The translations under genes were made by a program, and so were the position numbers. The notes beneath the pieces are model-generated. The model saw only the letters and a list, made by a program, of their open reading frames with translations. It was not told the origin of the DNA and ran no database searches. Shown one piece after another: positions 53,474 to 62,326 of a DNA stretch of 64,000 nt (within the stretch, counting starts at the first letter, position 1; each line of letters opens with the position of its first letter). This stretch comes from Arcticibacterium sp047623945. Its GTDB lineage: Bacteria; Bacteroidota; Bacteroidia; Cytophagales; Spirosomataceae. The stretch covers positions 1 to 64,000 of the forward strand of contig JBLHOT010000009.1 in the NCBI GenBank assembly GCA_047623945.1, read 5' to 3'.

Positions 53474-55558
53474 ATGAATAAGTTTATACCCCTATTACTG
53501 TGTATTTCCTTTAATATTAAGGCACAGATTGAATTTAGCATTCCAGAAACACCTAGGCAGATAGAATATGTCAATGTCGTGGTTAATCTTGATTCAGACG
53601 CCCAAAAAAGGGTCAACAATCATGTCATTTCACTACTTACTCCACAGAATTCCTATCTAGAATCCAAACTAGAACTCATGCAATGGTATTTCCCATACAT
53701 TGAAGATATACTAGAGAAAGAAAATGTTCCGGATGACTTGAAGTACCTTGCAGTTCAAGAGAGTAATTTAAAGCCTGAAGCCCTATCTTCATCTGCGGCA
53801 GTTGGTTTCTGGCAATTTAAGGAGGCTACAGGTAAGGAGCTAGGATTGAGAATAGACAATGATATTGACGAAAGAAAGCATCTCGATGCCAGTACTGAAG
53901 CAGCAGCTCGTTATTTCAAAAAAAATAATATCATTTTTAAGAATTGGATTTCCTGTATTTACGCCTACAATCAAGGACCTACAGGAGCTGGCAAAGAAAT
54001 TCCTGACAGCTGGTCCTATGCCAGTGAAGTTACATTCACAAAGGATACTCCAGATTATTTACTGAAGGCTTTAGCTCATAGAATTGCGTATGAACACCGT
54101 CTAAATCGCTTAAGGAAACCTTCAACATCTCTACTGCAATACCCCGCACAGGGGAAATCACTTGCTCAGATAGCAGTGGAATTATCAGTAGATTTAAGCG
54201 AGCTGAGGAAGTATAATGCTTGGCTGTATTCTGCCGCCATTCCTACTTCCAAGGTTTACAATGTCTTAGTTCCAGTAAGCAATGAAAGAAAAACTGAAGT
54301 TCAAAACAAAATTGACAAAAGACTTGAACTCAATAATACAGACAAGGGCTTCCCCTTACTGGTTAGAAAGACAATGGTAACCACTTCTGACGATGACCCC
54401 ATCCTATACACCATCAATGAAAAAGAAGGAATTTTAGCTCAACCAGGAGATGAAGTTGCCCAACTTGCCAAAAAAGGCAACATTTCTATATCCTATTTTA
54501 TCAAGTTTAATGACCTTACAGACAGGGATATGATAAAGACAGGTAGGGTATATTACCTACAAGCTAAGTCAAAAAAGGGGCCGACAGAGTTTCACACAGC
54601 TTCTAAAGGACAAACCTTCTGGGATGTCTCTCAGATGTATAATATTCGACTAAAAAATCTTTTGAAATTCAATAGACTCAAGTCGCCAGAAAGCTTGCAG
54701 CCCGGCAGAGTGGTTTGGCTTCAGAAAAAAAGACCAGCCAATCAACCCGTAGAAATTATTCAGGAGGTAATTCAACCAGAGGAACGACGTAAAATACCTA
54801 TTTTGGCATCTTATGAACAAGAGAAGGTAGTACAAAAAGACATTTCTCCCGAGCCTATTCAGAAAGTAGAAAAACCAAAAGTTTTAGTTAGTAAGCCTGA
54901 AGTACAAACAGAACTTGAAAAAGTAGTTGTAAAGAAATTTGAACCAAAGCCCGAAGAACCTGAGATTATCAAGAAAACGGCTCCTGCAAAGAAGCCAGTG
55001 CTTGCAACAGCCAAAATGCACTTGGTACGTCAAGGAGAGACCCTTTATGCCATTTCTAAGAAATACGGCCTGAGTGTAAGTGAACTGAGAGCAATAAATA
55101 ACATGTCCAAAAGTGACGTGCTGCAATACGGTCAAAACTTGACTGTTTCTATTGGATCAACTTCTGAAGAACCAATACCCTCTGTAGTGACCAAAGAGCC
55201 TCCCGCTAAGGAAGTGGTTAACAGAACCGTGGCTTCAGACACTAGACGATCTCCAGCAACTCATTCTGTAAAGAAAGGGGAAACACTTTTTTCTATTTCG
55301 CAACAATACGAAATAACAGTAAATCAGCTTAAACAGATGAATGGATTAAGCAATAACACAATATCCATTGGCCAAAGATTAAATGTCGGAAATAGTGCCT
55401 CTGATGTACTGACAGCTAAGCTTCACTCTGTAGCCAAAGGAGAAACACTATTCAGCATTTCCAAAAAGTATAATACCTCGGTGGCTCAGTTAAAAGCTTG
55501 GAATGATCTTCGATCAAATACAATAACCGTTAGTCAAAAACTGAAAGTCAATAAATAG
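53474..55558 (+). CDS. Membrane-bound lytic murein transglycosylase D-like protein with LysM repeats
   Basis: A 694-residue exported cell-wall enzyme. Signal peptide at about 1-18 (ending IKAQ) from ATG 53474. The SLT domain (about 80-230) has the catalytic Glu in LAVQESNLKPEALS, then AVGFWQF and YAYNQGPTGA. It is followed by four LysM-like modules: FHTASKGQTFWDVS (about 375), MHLVRQGETLYAIS (about 515), THSVKKGETLFSIS (about 595) and LHSVAKGETLFSIS (about 650), with a Pro/Glu/Lys-rich linker between the first and second. It cleaves glycan strands of peptidoglycan, giving anhydro-muropeptides. Confidence 0.93.
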   Translation: MNKFIPLLLCISFNIKAQIEFSIPETPRQIEYVNVVVNLDSDAQKRVNNHVISLLTPQNSYLESKLELMQWYFPYIEDILEKENVPDDLKYLAVQESNLKPEALSSSAAVGFWQFKEATGKELGLRIDNDIDERKHLDASTEAAARYFKKNNIIFKNWISCIYAYNQGPTGAGKEIPDSWSYASEVTFTKDTPDYLLKALAHRIAYEHRLNRLRKPSTSLLQYPAQGKSLAQIAVELSVDLSELRKYNAWLYSAAIPTSKVYNVLVPVSNERKTEVQNKIDKRLELNNTDKGFPLLVRKTMVTTSDDDPILYTINEKEGILAQPGDEVAQLAKKGNISISYFIKFNDLTDRDMIKTGRVYYLQAKSKKGPTEFHTASKGQTFWDVSQMYNIRLKNLLKFNRLKSPESLQPGRVVWLQKKRPANQPVEIIQEVIQPEERRKIPILASYEQEKVVQKDISPEPIQKVEKPKVLVSKPEVQTELEKVVVKKFEPKPEEPEIIKKTAPAKKPVLATAKMHLVRQGETLYAISKKYGLSVSELRAINNMSKSDVLQYGQNLTVSIGSTSEEPIPSVVTKEPPAKEVVNRTVASDTRRSPATHSVKKGETLFSISQQYEITVNQLKQMNGLSNNTISIGQRLNVGNSASDVLTAKLHSVAKGETLFSISKKYNTSVAQLKAWNDLRSNTITVSQKLKVNK

Positions 55559-55580
55559 ATCTCATCCAGCTTTTAAGAGG

Positions 55581-55588
55581 TAAATTTG
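55581..55588 (+). promoter_or_regulatory. Putative -7 box very close to the DUF3109 start
   Basis: TAAATTTG matches TAnnTTTG and ends 4 bases before the ATG at 55593. If it is used, the mRNA would be nearly leaderless. No TTG was found at -33. Confidence 0.35.
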
Positions 55589-55592
55589 CAGC

Positions 55593-56156
55593 ATGATTCT
55601 AATAGAAGAAACGGTCATCTCTGATGATGTAAAAGAAAAGCAGTTTGTTTGCAATCTTGAAAAATGTAAAGGAGCTTGCTGTGTAGAAGGTGACCTTGGT
55701 GCCCCTTTAGAAGAATCGGAGCTTCAAGTTTTGATAGACTTGTATGACAAAATAAAACCCTACCTATCAAGTGAGGGTATAAAAGCCATAGAAGAACAAG
55801 GTGTTTTTGTAGTTGATGAGGAAAACGATTTTAGCACACCTACCATAGGGGATAAAGAATGTGCTTATGCTATTTACGACAAGAAAGGATCCCTTAAATG
55901 TGGTATTGAACAAGCTTATAATGATGAAGTTATTGACTTCATAAAGCCCATCTCGTGCCACCTCTACCCTATCCGTGTCACTAAATATGAAGAATATCAT
56001 GCCCTAAACTATGACCAATGGAGCATTTGCTCCGATGCTTGTGAATTAGGCGAAAAGCTGGGTGTACCAGTCTACAAATTTCTTAAGGAGCCACTTGAAA
56101 GAGCCTATGGCGAGGAGTGGTATCAAAAACTAAAGGTGGAGATTGAAGGAAAATAG
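55593..56156 (+). CDS. DUF3109-family cysteine-rich protein
   Basis: A 187-residue cytosolic protein with a conserved Cys pattern: CNLEKCKGACC (about 21-31), GDKECAYAIY, LKCGIEQAY, ISCHLYPIRV and ICSDACELG. This matches DUF3109, related to the YkgJ-type zinc/iron cluster proteins. The Cys set suggests metal binding. Function unknown. It overlaps the alkyltransferase-like gene by 14 bases, so they are translationally coupled. Confidence 0.88.
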   Translation: MILIEETVISDDVKEKQFVCNLEKCKGACCVEGDLGAPLEESELQVLIDLYDKIKPYLSSEGIKAIEEQGVFVVDEENDFSTPTIGDKECAYAIYDKKGSLKCGIEQAYNDEVIDFIKPISCHLYPIRVTKYEEYHALNYDQWSICSDACELGEKLGVPVYKFLKEPLERAYGEEWYQKLKVEIEGK

Positions 56157-56469
56157 ATTCAATGATATCTACGAAATCGTAAAACTTATTCCAAAAGGGA
56201 GAGTTTCGTCTTATGGCTTGATAGCTGAATACTTAGGAAGTAAAAGGGGAGCAAGGCTCGTAGGATGGGCCATGAATGCCCTCCAAAACCAACCAGACGT
56301 TCCAGCCCACAGGGTAGTTAATAGAAACGGTCTGCTTTCTGGAAAAGCTGCATTTAATCCACCTTCTGTCATGCAGACTCGTCTAGAGAGTGAAGGCATT
56401 TTAATTGTGGATGATCAAGTCCAAAACTTCGAAAAACATCTCTGGAATCCTAATCTAGAATTGCTTTGA
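56143..56469 (+). CDS. Alkyltransferase-like (ATL) protein of the MGMT family
   Basis: A 108-residue MGMT C-terminal-type DNA-binding domain. RVSSYGLIAEYLGSKRGAR (about 22-40), the Arg finger and the helix-turn-helix are present. The active-site motif reads PAHRVV rather than PCHRVV (about 65-70), so the alkyl-acceptor Cys is absent and the protein cannot be an alkyltransferase. ATL proteins flip damaged O6-alkylguanine and pass it to nucleotide excision repair. The only in-frame start before this domain is TTG at 56143; it lies inside the preceding gene. Confidence 0.88.
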   Translation: MKENRFNDIYEIVKLIPKGRVSSYGLIAEYLGSKRGARLVGWAMNALQNQPDVPAHRVVNRNGLLSGKAAFNPPSVMQTRLESEGILIVDDQVQNFEKHLWNPNLELL

Positions 56470-56597
56470 ACCAAATATGTTGTACAATTTATGTTCAGCC
56501 CAAACTCCTTCGGTCTTTTGTTAGAAAATTAAACTTTTGTGAAATATATTTACATCAGAAAAGAAAACAACCAAATTAAATTTCGGCAACAGACATC

Positions 56598-57068
56598 ATG
56601 GCAACAGGAAAACTAGACGTAATTGACCATAAATTATTGGAAATATTACAGCAGAATGGAAAAATAACCAATTCTCAGCTATCTAAAGATGTAGGTCTAT
56701 CTCCCGCCCCAACTCTGGAGAGAGTCAAAAAACTTGAGCAGTCTGGTATTATCCAAAGTTATCATGCTCAGGTAAACCGTGATAAAGTGGGTCTTGGTGT
56801 ATTAACTTTTGTCCAGGTAACTCTGAAAGGACATCAAAAGATAATCATTGAAGCTTTTGTTAAAAAAGTAAATTCCGTTCCTGAGATTATAGAGTGCCAT
56901 CATGTGACCGGCTCATGCGATTTCTTGCTTAAAGTTATTGCGAAGGACATCGCCAACTATCAGCAGCTCATAATGGACACCATTAATGAAATAGAAGTAG
57001 TCTCAAGCACGCAGACCATGGTGATTCTTCAAACCATAAAGAATAGTAAAGTTTTACCTATCCCTTAG
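56598..57068 (+). CDS. Lrp/AsnC-family transcriptional regulator
   Basis: A 156-residue regulator: N-terminal helix-turn-helix (IDHKLLEILQQNGKITNSQLSKDVGLS, key part KITNSQLSKDVGLSPAPTLERVKKLE, about 20-45) and a C-terminal RAM (ligand-binding) domain with HHVTGSCDFLLKVIAKD (about 99-115). Such proteins sense amino acids. Its 3' end overlaps the convergent TPR gene by 11 bases. No target site is apparent. Confidence 0.92.
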   Translation: MATGKLDVIDHKLLEILQQNGKITNSQLSKDVGLSPAPTLERVKKLEQSGIIQSYHAQVNRDKVGLGVLTFVQVTLKGHQKIIIEAFVKKVNSVPEIIECHHVTGSCDFLLKVIAKDIANYQQLIMDTINEIEVVSSTQTMVILQTIKNSKVLPIP

Positions 57069-58278
57069 ACCTATTTTTCCTTATTTCTTTTTTTAATGTC
57101 TTAATTCTTTCTGCCGCCTCTTTATAAGAGGCGTTTTTTTTCTGTTTAGAATCAATAATTAATTTATAACTCTGAGCAGCTTTTAAGTAATCTTTCTGGG
57201 ATAGTGCCATATCTCCAATACCCAAAATAGCTCCTAGATAATAGCCCGATTCCAAAGAATTGTTTCTTCTTGAAAAATCTACACACTGTTCATAATAAGT
57301 AATAGCCAAATTATAATCCTTGTTATAGTTCTGATAAATATAACCTAGGATGTAGGCTCCGTATCTTCCTTCGTTCGGCCCATATCCATACTTTTCAGCA
57401 GCTATATTATCTAATAATTCATGTGCGATTCTTTTGGCTTCAGGTATTTTCCCCATCACGAAACTAGATCTAGCCGCATACCTGTGAAAAAAAGAGTTAT
57501 TCGGATAAAGTAAGTGCATTTGAGTTGCTAACTGGCGAGCCTCCGCATTCCTGTTCTCCATCGCATAAATTTGAATCAGAAAGTACCTAGCTTCCATTCG
57601 AGTATAAAAAGCATTTAAACTCACATTCTTTAATTGGGCTATACCCAATTGCTTATCACCCTTTCTGAAAAAAGTCAGAATCGGTCTTAATGACTTGTAA
57701 TTTTCACGAATCCATTTTGAGTAAAAATTATAAAGGCCGTCCCCAAATAAAAGTTCTGGATTTATGTTTTCGTCTCCCCTACTTAGCTCCAAGTATTTCA
57801 AGGCTTGTTTACCCGCCCATGCAGACCTTACCCAATTCTCTCTCTCAGCATAAAGCCTACCTTTAAATGCGTATGCTGCCGATATAAAGAATGCCGCCTC
57901 TTTGTTTGTTTCATCCTCTTTGTATAGATCATAACCTAGATCTATTGATTTATCCATGTAACTATGAATCGTATCATCATATCTTTCTATACCTGTGTCA
58001 GGCACTATACGCCACCAATAATTTAGCCCAAGCAAAAAATAGCCAATTGGGTGATAGGGATATTTAGCCGAAAGCCATTTAAACTCTCTTTCAGCGGCTG
58101 CAAAGTTGAAATTATACATATTATCAATAGCAGTGGTCGTCTCTATCTGTATCCCCCTATCCATCAACAATCTGGTAGGCCTTGGTGGGGGTTCTACCAC
58201 ATCATATAACTGTGCTATCCCAAAAAACGGAATGCACACAAGCCACAATACTTCTCCTATATCTCGTAGAGTTTTCAT
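57058..58278 (-). CDS. Tetratricopeptide-repeat-like protein, exported, unknown function
   Basis: A 406-residue protein with a possible N-terminal signal or membrane segment (VLWLVCIPFFGIAQ, about 9-22). The remainder is all-helical, with TPR-like helix pairs (AAEREFKWLSAKYPYHPIGYF, here quoted in part as AEREFKWLSAKYP; AITYYEQCVDFS; AAQSYKLIID). The C-terminal tail is basic. I cannot assign a function. The start may be ATG 58278 or the ATG two codons upstream. It diverges from hpt and converges on the Lrp gene. Confidence 0.7.
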   Translation of the reverse strand: MKTLRDIGEVLWLVCIPFFGIAQLYDVVEPPPRPTRLLMDRGIQIETTTAIDNMYNFNFAAAEREFKWLSAKYPYHPIGYFLLGLNYWWRIVPDTGIERYDDTIHSYMDKSIDLGYDLYKEDETNKEAAFFISAAYAFKGRLYAERENWVRSAWAGKQALKYLELSRGDENINPELLFGDGLYNFYSKWIRENYKSLRPILTFFRKGDKQLGIAQLKNVSLNAFYTRMEARYFLIQIYAMENRNAEARQLATQMHLLYPNNSFFHRYAARSSFVMGKIPEAKRIAHELLDNIAAEKYGYGPNEGRYGAYILGYIYQNYNKDYNLAITYYEQCVDFSRRNNSLESGYYLGAILGIGDMALSQKDYLKAAQSYKLIIDSKQKKNASYKEAAERIKTLKKEIRKNRSKG

Positions 58279-58362
58279 AAACATATTTAGCTCAAATATC
58301 CTTTCATCGGGTATATATAGCTAATTTTTTCTTTTATTGGTTCATCATATATTTCTTCCTCA

Positions 58363-58902
58363 ATGAAAACGATAAAAGACAAACAGTTTGTGCCTTTAAT
58401 TCCAAAAGATGTTTTAGTGGCACAGATAAAGTCCTTGGCACGGGTTCTTGAAAAAGATTATGAGGGTAAAGACCCCTTATTTGTAGGCATATTAAACGGC
58501 TCCTTTATGTTCTTATCGGAATTGTTTAAAAACATATCAATAAACTGTGAAGTAAGCTTTATTAAAGTGAAATCTTATGAGGAAATGCATTCCACAGGTC
58601 ACGTTAAACAATTAATAGGTTTAAACGAAAACATTACTGATAGGCATGTCATTATAGTAGAAGACATTATTGATACTGGAAATACCATGAAGGAAGTTTT
58701 ACCCGTTTTTCAAGATCAAAAACCCGCTTCCTTGAAAATATTAACACTCTTACATAAAAAAGATGCCACACAATTTGACCTTAAAGTTGATTACACAGGT
58801 TTTGTTATCAAAGATAAATTTGTAGTAGGGTTCGGGTTAGATTATGACGGTTTTGGTAGAAACATTGACGAGGTTATGGTCTTAGCAGATAGTTCTGATT
58901 AA
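58363..58902 (+). CDS. hpt: Hypoxanthine (guanine) phosphoribosyltransferase
   Basis: A 179-residue purine salvage enzyme that makes IMP or GMP from base and PRPP. The PRPP motif VIIVEDIIDTGNTM is at about 96-109. SFIKVKSYEEMHSTG and the C-terminal FVVGFGLDYDGFGRN are typical of HPRT. Length is normal. Its stop shares TTAA with the convergent ABC gene. Confidence 0.95.
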   Translation: MKTIKDKQFVPLIPKDVLVAQIKSLARVLEKDYEGKDPLFVGILNGSFMFLSELFKNISINCEVSFIKVKSYEEMHSTGHVKQLIGLNENITDRHVIIVEDIIDTGNTMKEVLPVFQDQKPASLKILTLLHKKDATQFDLKVDYTGFVIKDKFVVGFGLDYDGFGRNIDEVMVLADSSD

Positions 58903-59879
58903 TCAAAAAAGCTAATTTCCCCTAGTCTGAAACTCACAATTTGTCCAAATTTGTACCTCTCCATACTAAATGCCTTTAATTTCAACTTAGCCACCTTTAA
59001 AATTATTTCATTGTAAACGCCCCTTTCTATTTGGTTTATTACTTTCCCATTTAGTAAACTCATTTGCCCTATTTTAATTTCTTCAGGTCTTATCAGTATT
59101 GCTTTTTTATCCGTTGATACATTCAGATAATTCTTAGCTTCAGACCTAGAAACCAAATTATACTCACCTGTCATCGCTGCATTATAAATACTTTGGGGAT
59201 ATTTATAGATACTCATAGGCTTGTCAGTTTGAGCTATTTGGCCCTCTCTTAAAATCGCCAATTTATCTGCCGTATCAAAAACATCTGAAATATCATGCGT
59301 GACAAAAACGCAAGCCATTTTCTCATCCTTTACGATATTCTTTATCTTATTCTTCAACGTACTTTTATTCTTGTAATCGAGGTTACTAAAGGGTTCGTCC
59401 AACAATAAAAGTGAAGGCTCATCTGCCAGGGCTCTAGCGATTGACGCTCTTTGTTGTTCTCCTTCAGACGACTGCCTTGGTAACTGATTTGCCACTGCAT
59501 TCAACCCTGTTAGCTTGAGCAACTTAGCTACGCGTTTATCTTTATACTCGTCGTTAAAAAAACGCAATTCGTATTCAATATTCTCTTTTAAAGAAATGTT
59601 AGGAAAGAGGGGATTATCTTGGCGAACAATCTTAATTTTTTCATTGCCAGGAATTAACTTTTTAGAGGGTGGCTTAATACTTTCTCCGTCAATCTCAAGC
59701 ACTCCAGAAAGAGGTTCAAGTAGGCCAGAAATAAGCTTCAATAAAGTGGATTTCCCAGACCCACTTTCTCCTAGAAGTGCAAAAATCTGATGCCTCTCAA
59801 GAGAAAGACTAATATTATCTATTATTTTTTTACCCTCAATATTAAAATTGAGATCCTTAATCTCTAGCACTTTTTCCAA
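58899..59879 (-). CDS. ABC transporter ATP-binding protein (PotA/FbpC-like)
   Basis: A 326-residue ATPase. Walker A is GESGSGKST (about 37-45). The signature reads SSEGEQQRASIARAL (about 135-149), changed from LSGGQ. Walker B is LLLLDEPFSNLD, and the switch His lies in VFVTHDISD. About 90 further C-terminal residues resemble a TOBE-like domain (AILIRPEEIKIG). No permease or binding-protein gene lies nearby, so its partner is unknown. Its length and C-terminal domain suggest an importer for spermidine, iron or sulfate. Confidence 0.88.
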   Translation of the reverse strand: MEKVLEIKDLNFNIEGKKIIDNISLSLERHQIFALLGESGSGKSTLLKLISGLLEPLSGVLEIDGESIKPPSKKLIPGNEKIKIVRQDNPLFPNISLKENIEYELRFFNDEYKDKRVAKLLKLTGLNAVANQLPRQSSEGEQQRASIARALADEPSLLLLDEPFSNLDYKNKSTLKNKIKNIVKDEKMACVFVTHDISDVFDTADKLAILREGQIAQTDKPMSIYKYPQSIYNAAMTGEYNLVSRSEAKNYLNVSTDKKAILIRPEEIKIGQMSLLNGKVINQIERGVYNEIILKVAKLKLKAFSMERYKFGQIVSFRLGEISFFD

Positions 59880-59981
59880 AACGTTTTTAAAAATTATTTA
59901 GCGTAATAATAGGCAATTCCCAATTCCTTGTCTTAAGTTTAGGCGAAATTGTTAGAAATTAGATAAGCCCTATCCCTATAA

Positions 59982-60689
59982 ATGTTAGAATTATACAGTA
60001 AGCAAACCAAATGTCTGGTGGCATTGGACTCCATTATATTTGGTTTTGACGGTTCTAAACTTAAACTCCTTCTGGTTAAAAGAGGGATAGAAGAGAGCAA
60101 GGATGTTTGGTCACTAATGGGTGGCTGGTTAAAGCTTAACGAAAGTTTGGATGAGGCGGCTTCTAGAGTTTTAGATAATCTAACTGGATTGAAAGATATC
60201 TATTTAGAACAACTTTCCACTTTTGGGCTTCCTGAACGTGATCCTGTAGAAAGAACAGTTGCTGTTACCTACTTTGCTCTGATCAATGTAGAGGACTATT
60301 CCCTTTTTGACTCTGGGGGCTATCAAGCAGAATGGTTTGATATGGATCAGCTTCCTGACCTACTTTTTGATCATAGAGACATGGTAAAACATGCTATCAA
60401 TAGACTTAGAAGCAAAGCAGCCTTTCACCCTTTAGGTTTTGAACTTCTACCAGAGAAGTTCACTTTACCCGAACTTCAAACCTTATATGAGGCTATTTTT
60501 GATGTCCGTTTTGACAAAAGAAACTTTAGTCGCAAAATCCTTTCAAATGGCATATTAGACAAGTTAGATGAAAAGCAAAAAGGCCATTCAAAAAAAGGAG
60601 CTTTCTTGTATAAATTAAACCCACAAGCCTACAGCACAGCTTCGAATTCAAACTTATACTTTATTTCAAATATTGATTCTCTGCTCTAG
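59982..60689 (+). CDS. Nudix-derived transcriptional regulator (NrtR/AraR-like)
   Basis: A 235-residue protein: an N-terminal Nudix domain (about 10-150) and a C-terminal winged helix (FTLPELQTLYEAIFDVRFDK, key part LPELQTLYEAIF, and RNFSRKIL). The Nudix box position holds GGWLKLNESLDEAASRVLDN, where the metal-binding REUXEE Glu residues are missing. It is therefore probably a sensor without hydrolase activity. Family members control NAD synthesis (NrtR) or, in Bacteroidota, arabinose use (AraR). An IlvD/Edd sugar-acid dehydratase starts 1.6 kb downstream. Targets are unknown. Confidence 0.85.
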   Translation: MLELYSKQTKCLVALDSIIFGFDGSKLKLLLVKRGIEESKDVWSLMGGWLKLNESLDEAASRVLDNLTGLKDIYLEQLSTFGLPERDPVERTVAVTYFALINVEDYSLFDSGGYQAEWFDMDQLPDLLFDHRDMVKHAINRLRSKAAFHPLGFELLPEKFTLPELQTLYEAIFDVRFDKRNFSRKILSNGILDKLDEKQKGHSKKGAFLYKLNPQAYSTASNSNLYFISNIDSLL

Positions 60690-60853
60690 TCAGCCATCTT
60701 TCTGGTTTTAATTGTAATATAAAATCAGTAGAGGACAAGAACAACTACCTCGTTCTAAGAGATTAACGGTGTCAAAGTAACCATCATCAATAACCCCTAT
60801 TGTAAAATTCTGACTGAGCCCATATTCCGGTATTCCTAGATATATCATCCTCC

Positions 60854-60895
60854 CTGCTAGTATAAGTGTGGAGGCACTTATACTAGCAGTTTTGT
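60854..60895 (+). terminator. Strong hairpin terminator in the gap after the Nudix regulator
   Basis: CTGCTAGTATAAGTG and CACTTATACTAGCAG form a perfect 15-bp stem with a TGGAGG loop, followed on the plus strand by TTTTGT. It lies 165 bases after the stop codon of the regulator. The rest of the 309-bp gap (60690-60998) holds a weak minus-strand ORF that runs through the hairpin and is not accepted. Confidence 0.75.
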
Positions 60896-60998
60896 ATTGA
60901 AAGACGCATAAGAAAATAGTGAACAGCTCTCCAAAACCAAGCCATATATGCCTATGAGGTAATATCCTGCCTAGCGACAAATTAGAGCTCTTTAAAAA

Positions 60999-62213
60999 CT
61001 ATTTCGATACTAATTTAAATTTCAAATAATCTAAATTCTCGGAGTCCGAAATAGCATCTATCCTAATCGTATCTACTCCCCTACTTTGAAGTAACCTTTT
61101 CATCGCAAAGGCTCTTTTTAGGCCTATTTGAGAATTACCTCCAGAGTGCCCTCCTTTTACCTGCAGCTGCAATCTAGGATTAGTTTTAAATTCAGAAACA
61201 ATACTATCAATCACACTATTTGCCGGGTTTGATAGATCTATAGAATCTCCACCATAACTCAACGACTCAATTTTAACATCTGTTCCAAGTGATTCCGTAT
61301 CAGAAGAATTTAGCAACTCTCTTAGGGCCAACCAACCGGCGTCACCCATAGAGCTCGCCTCTTTAACAACACTAGCCAAACTATCGGCTAGAAAGGTGTT
61401 GTCCTCATTTAAATCAATAACCTGAGACTCTTGTGGAGCAGATGATCCAAATAGTTCTTCACGAGCATCATACAAGAAGTATCCTAATAGTGCTATTAAA
61501 GCAACCACTCCAACGATTAGCAGCGTTCTTTTATTGAAAGATTTCGATTCCTCATCCTCATAAGTTTGCTGACTCTCAGAGATAAGTTCTTCTCCTGAGA
61601 TGAAGTATTCTTCCGACTTACCGTCCTTTTCTTCTTTCTTCTTGGCATAATAAAGCTTCATGTTTCTTAAATCATGAATACCAAGAGCAGGAATCATTTT
61701 ATCTATTAACGACTCAGGAGCTTTATCAAAAAGAGGGTCTCTGTGCTCCTTTAGATAATTCATCAACTCGTCCTTACTAGTTCCATCATTTAACTTCTCG
61801 GCTAAAAACTTAATCACTAATGAGTTTACAAAACCAGCGTACTTATTGGTTTCACTCTTGCTAGTACCACTGTGAGAAGTAACAAGGTTTAGCAATTGAC
61901 TTTTAAAAGACGGAAAAATTTGACTCATATTTCTTTCTCCGATCCGAACAAACTCCGCTAAACCCTTTCCTTCTGCATAGCTTTTTTCAGTATTAAAAGC
62001 CTTTAAATCTTTGTCAAAAATCCTTTGGATTTGATTGACTAACATATTTGTACTCATGTCACTATTAGCCCTCCTAATCAAACCAGCCAATAAAGTGTAG
62101 AATATAGCATCAATTGCTCCTTTGGTATCTCCCAAGTTTCTCTCTCCTAAAGCTTTCAAATTCTCGATCACCTGCCCCGACAGGCTCGCCTCATACTTCT
62201 CAAACAACATCAT
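60999..62213 (-). CDS. DUF937 domain + transmembrane + OmpA-like protein
   Basis: A 404-residue protein from the ATG at 62213; a longer frame upstream to 62297 adds an unconserved hydrophobic stretch. The N-terminal 200 residues fit DUF937 (GAIDAIFYTLLAGLIRRAN, NQIQRIFDKDL). A single membrane helix is at about 250-268 (LLIVGVVALIALLGYFLY). The C-terminal part (about 320-400) has a beta-alpha pattern with QVKGGHSGGNSQIGLKRAFAMKRLLQSRGVD (key: GHSGGN, GLKRAFAMKRLL), which resembles OmpA-like peptidoglycan binding. A cell-envelope role is likely. Confidence 0.8.
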   Translation of the reverse strand: MMLFEKYEASLSGQVIENLKALGERNLGDTKGAIDAIFYTLLAGLIRRANSDMSTNMLVNQIQRIFDKDLKAFNTEKSYAEGKGLAEFVRIGERNMSQIFPSFKSQLLNLVTSHSGTSKSETNKYAGFVNSLVIKFLAEKLNDGTSKDELMNYLKEHRDPLFDKAPESLIDKMIPALGIHDLRNMKLYYAKKKEEKDGKSEEYFISGEELISESQQTYEDEESKSFNKRTLLIVGVVALIALLGYFLYDAREELFGSSAPQESQVIDLNEDNTFLADSLASVVKEASSMGDAGWLALRELLNSSDTESLGTDVKIESLSYGGDSIDLSNPANSVIDSIVSEFKTNPRLQLQVKGGHSGGNSQIGLKRAFAMKRLLQSRGVDTIRIDAISDSENLDYLKFKLVSK

Positions 62214-62326
62214 TTTTCTGCACTTTTTGTGATCAAAATCTAGTATTAGATTGCAAAAAAACAAAAAAAAGAGGTATTTGCCTTTAATTCGATTCAATTA
62301 ATTCGACCCTATTTCAAGATAAAATT

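Noticed and set aside
60708..60980. 90-codon minus-strand ORF in the gap after the Nudix regulator
   Set aside because: It runs through the strong hairpin at 60854-60889, has no known family, and no good start. It may be remnant DNA, but I cannot support it as a gene.
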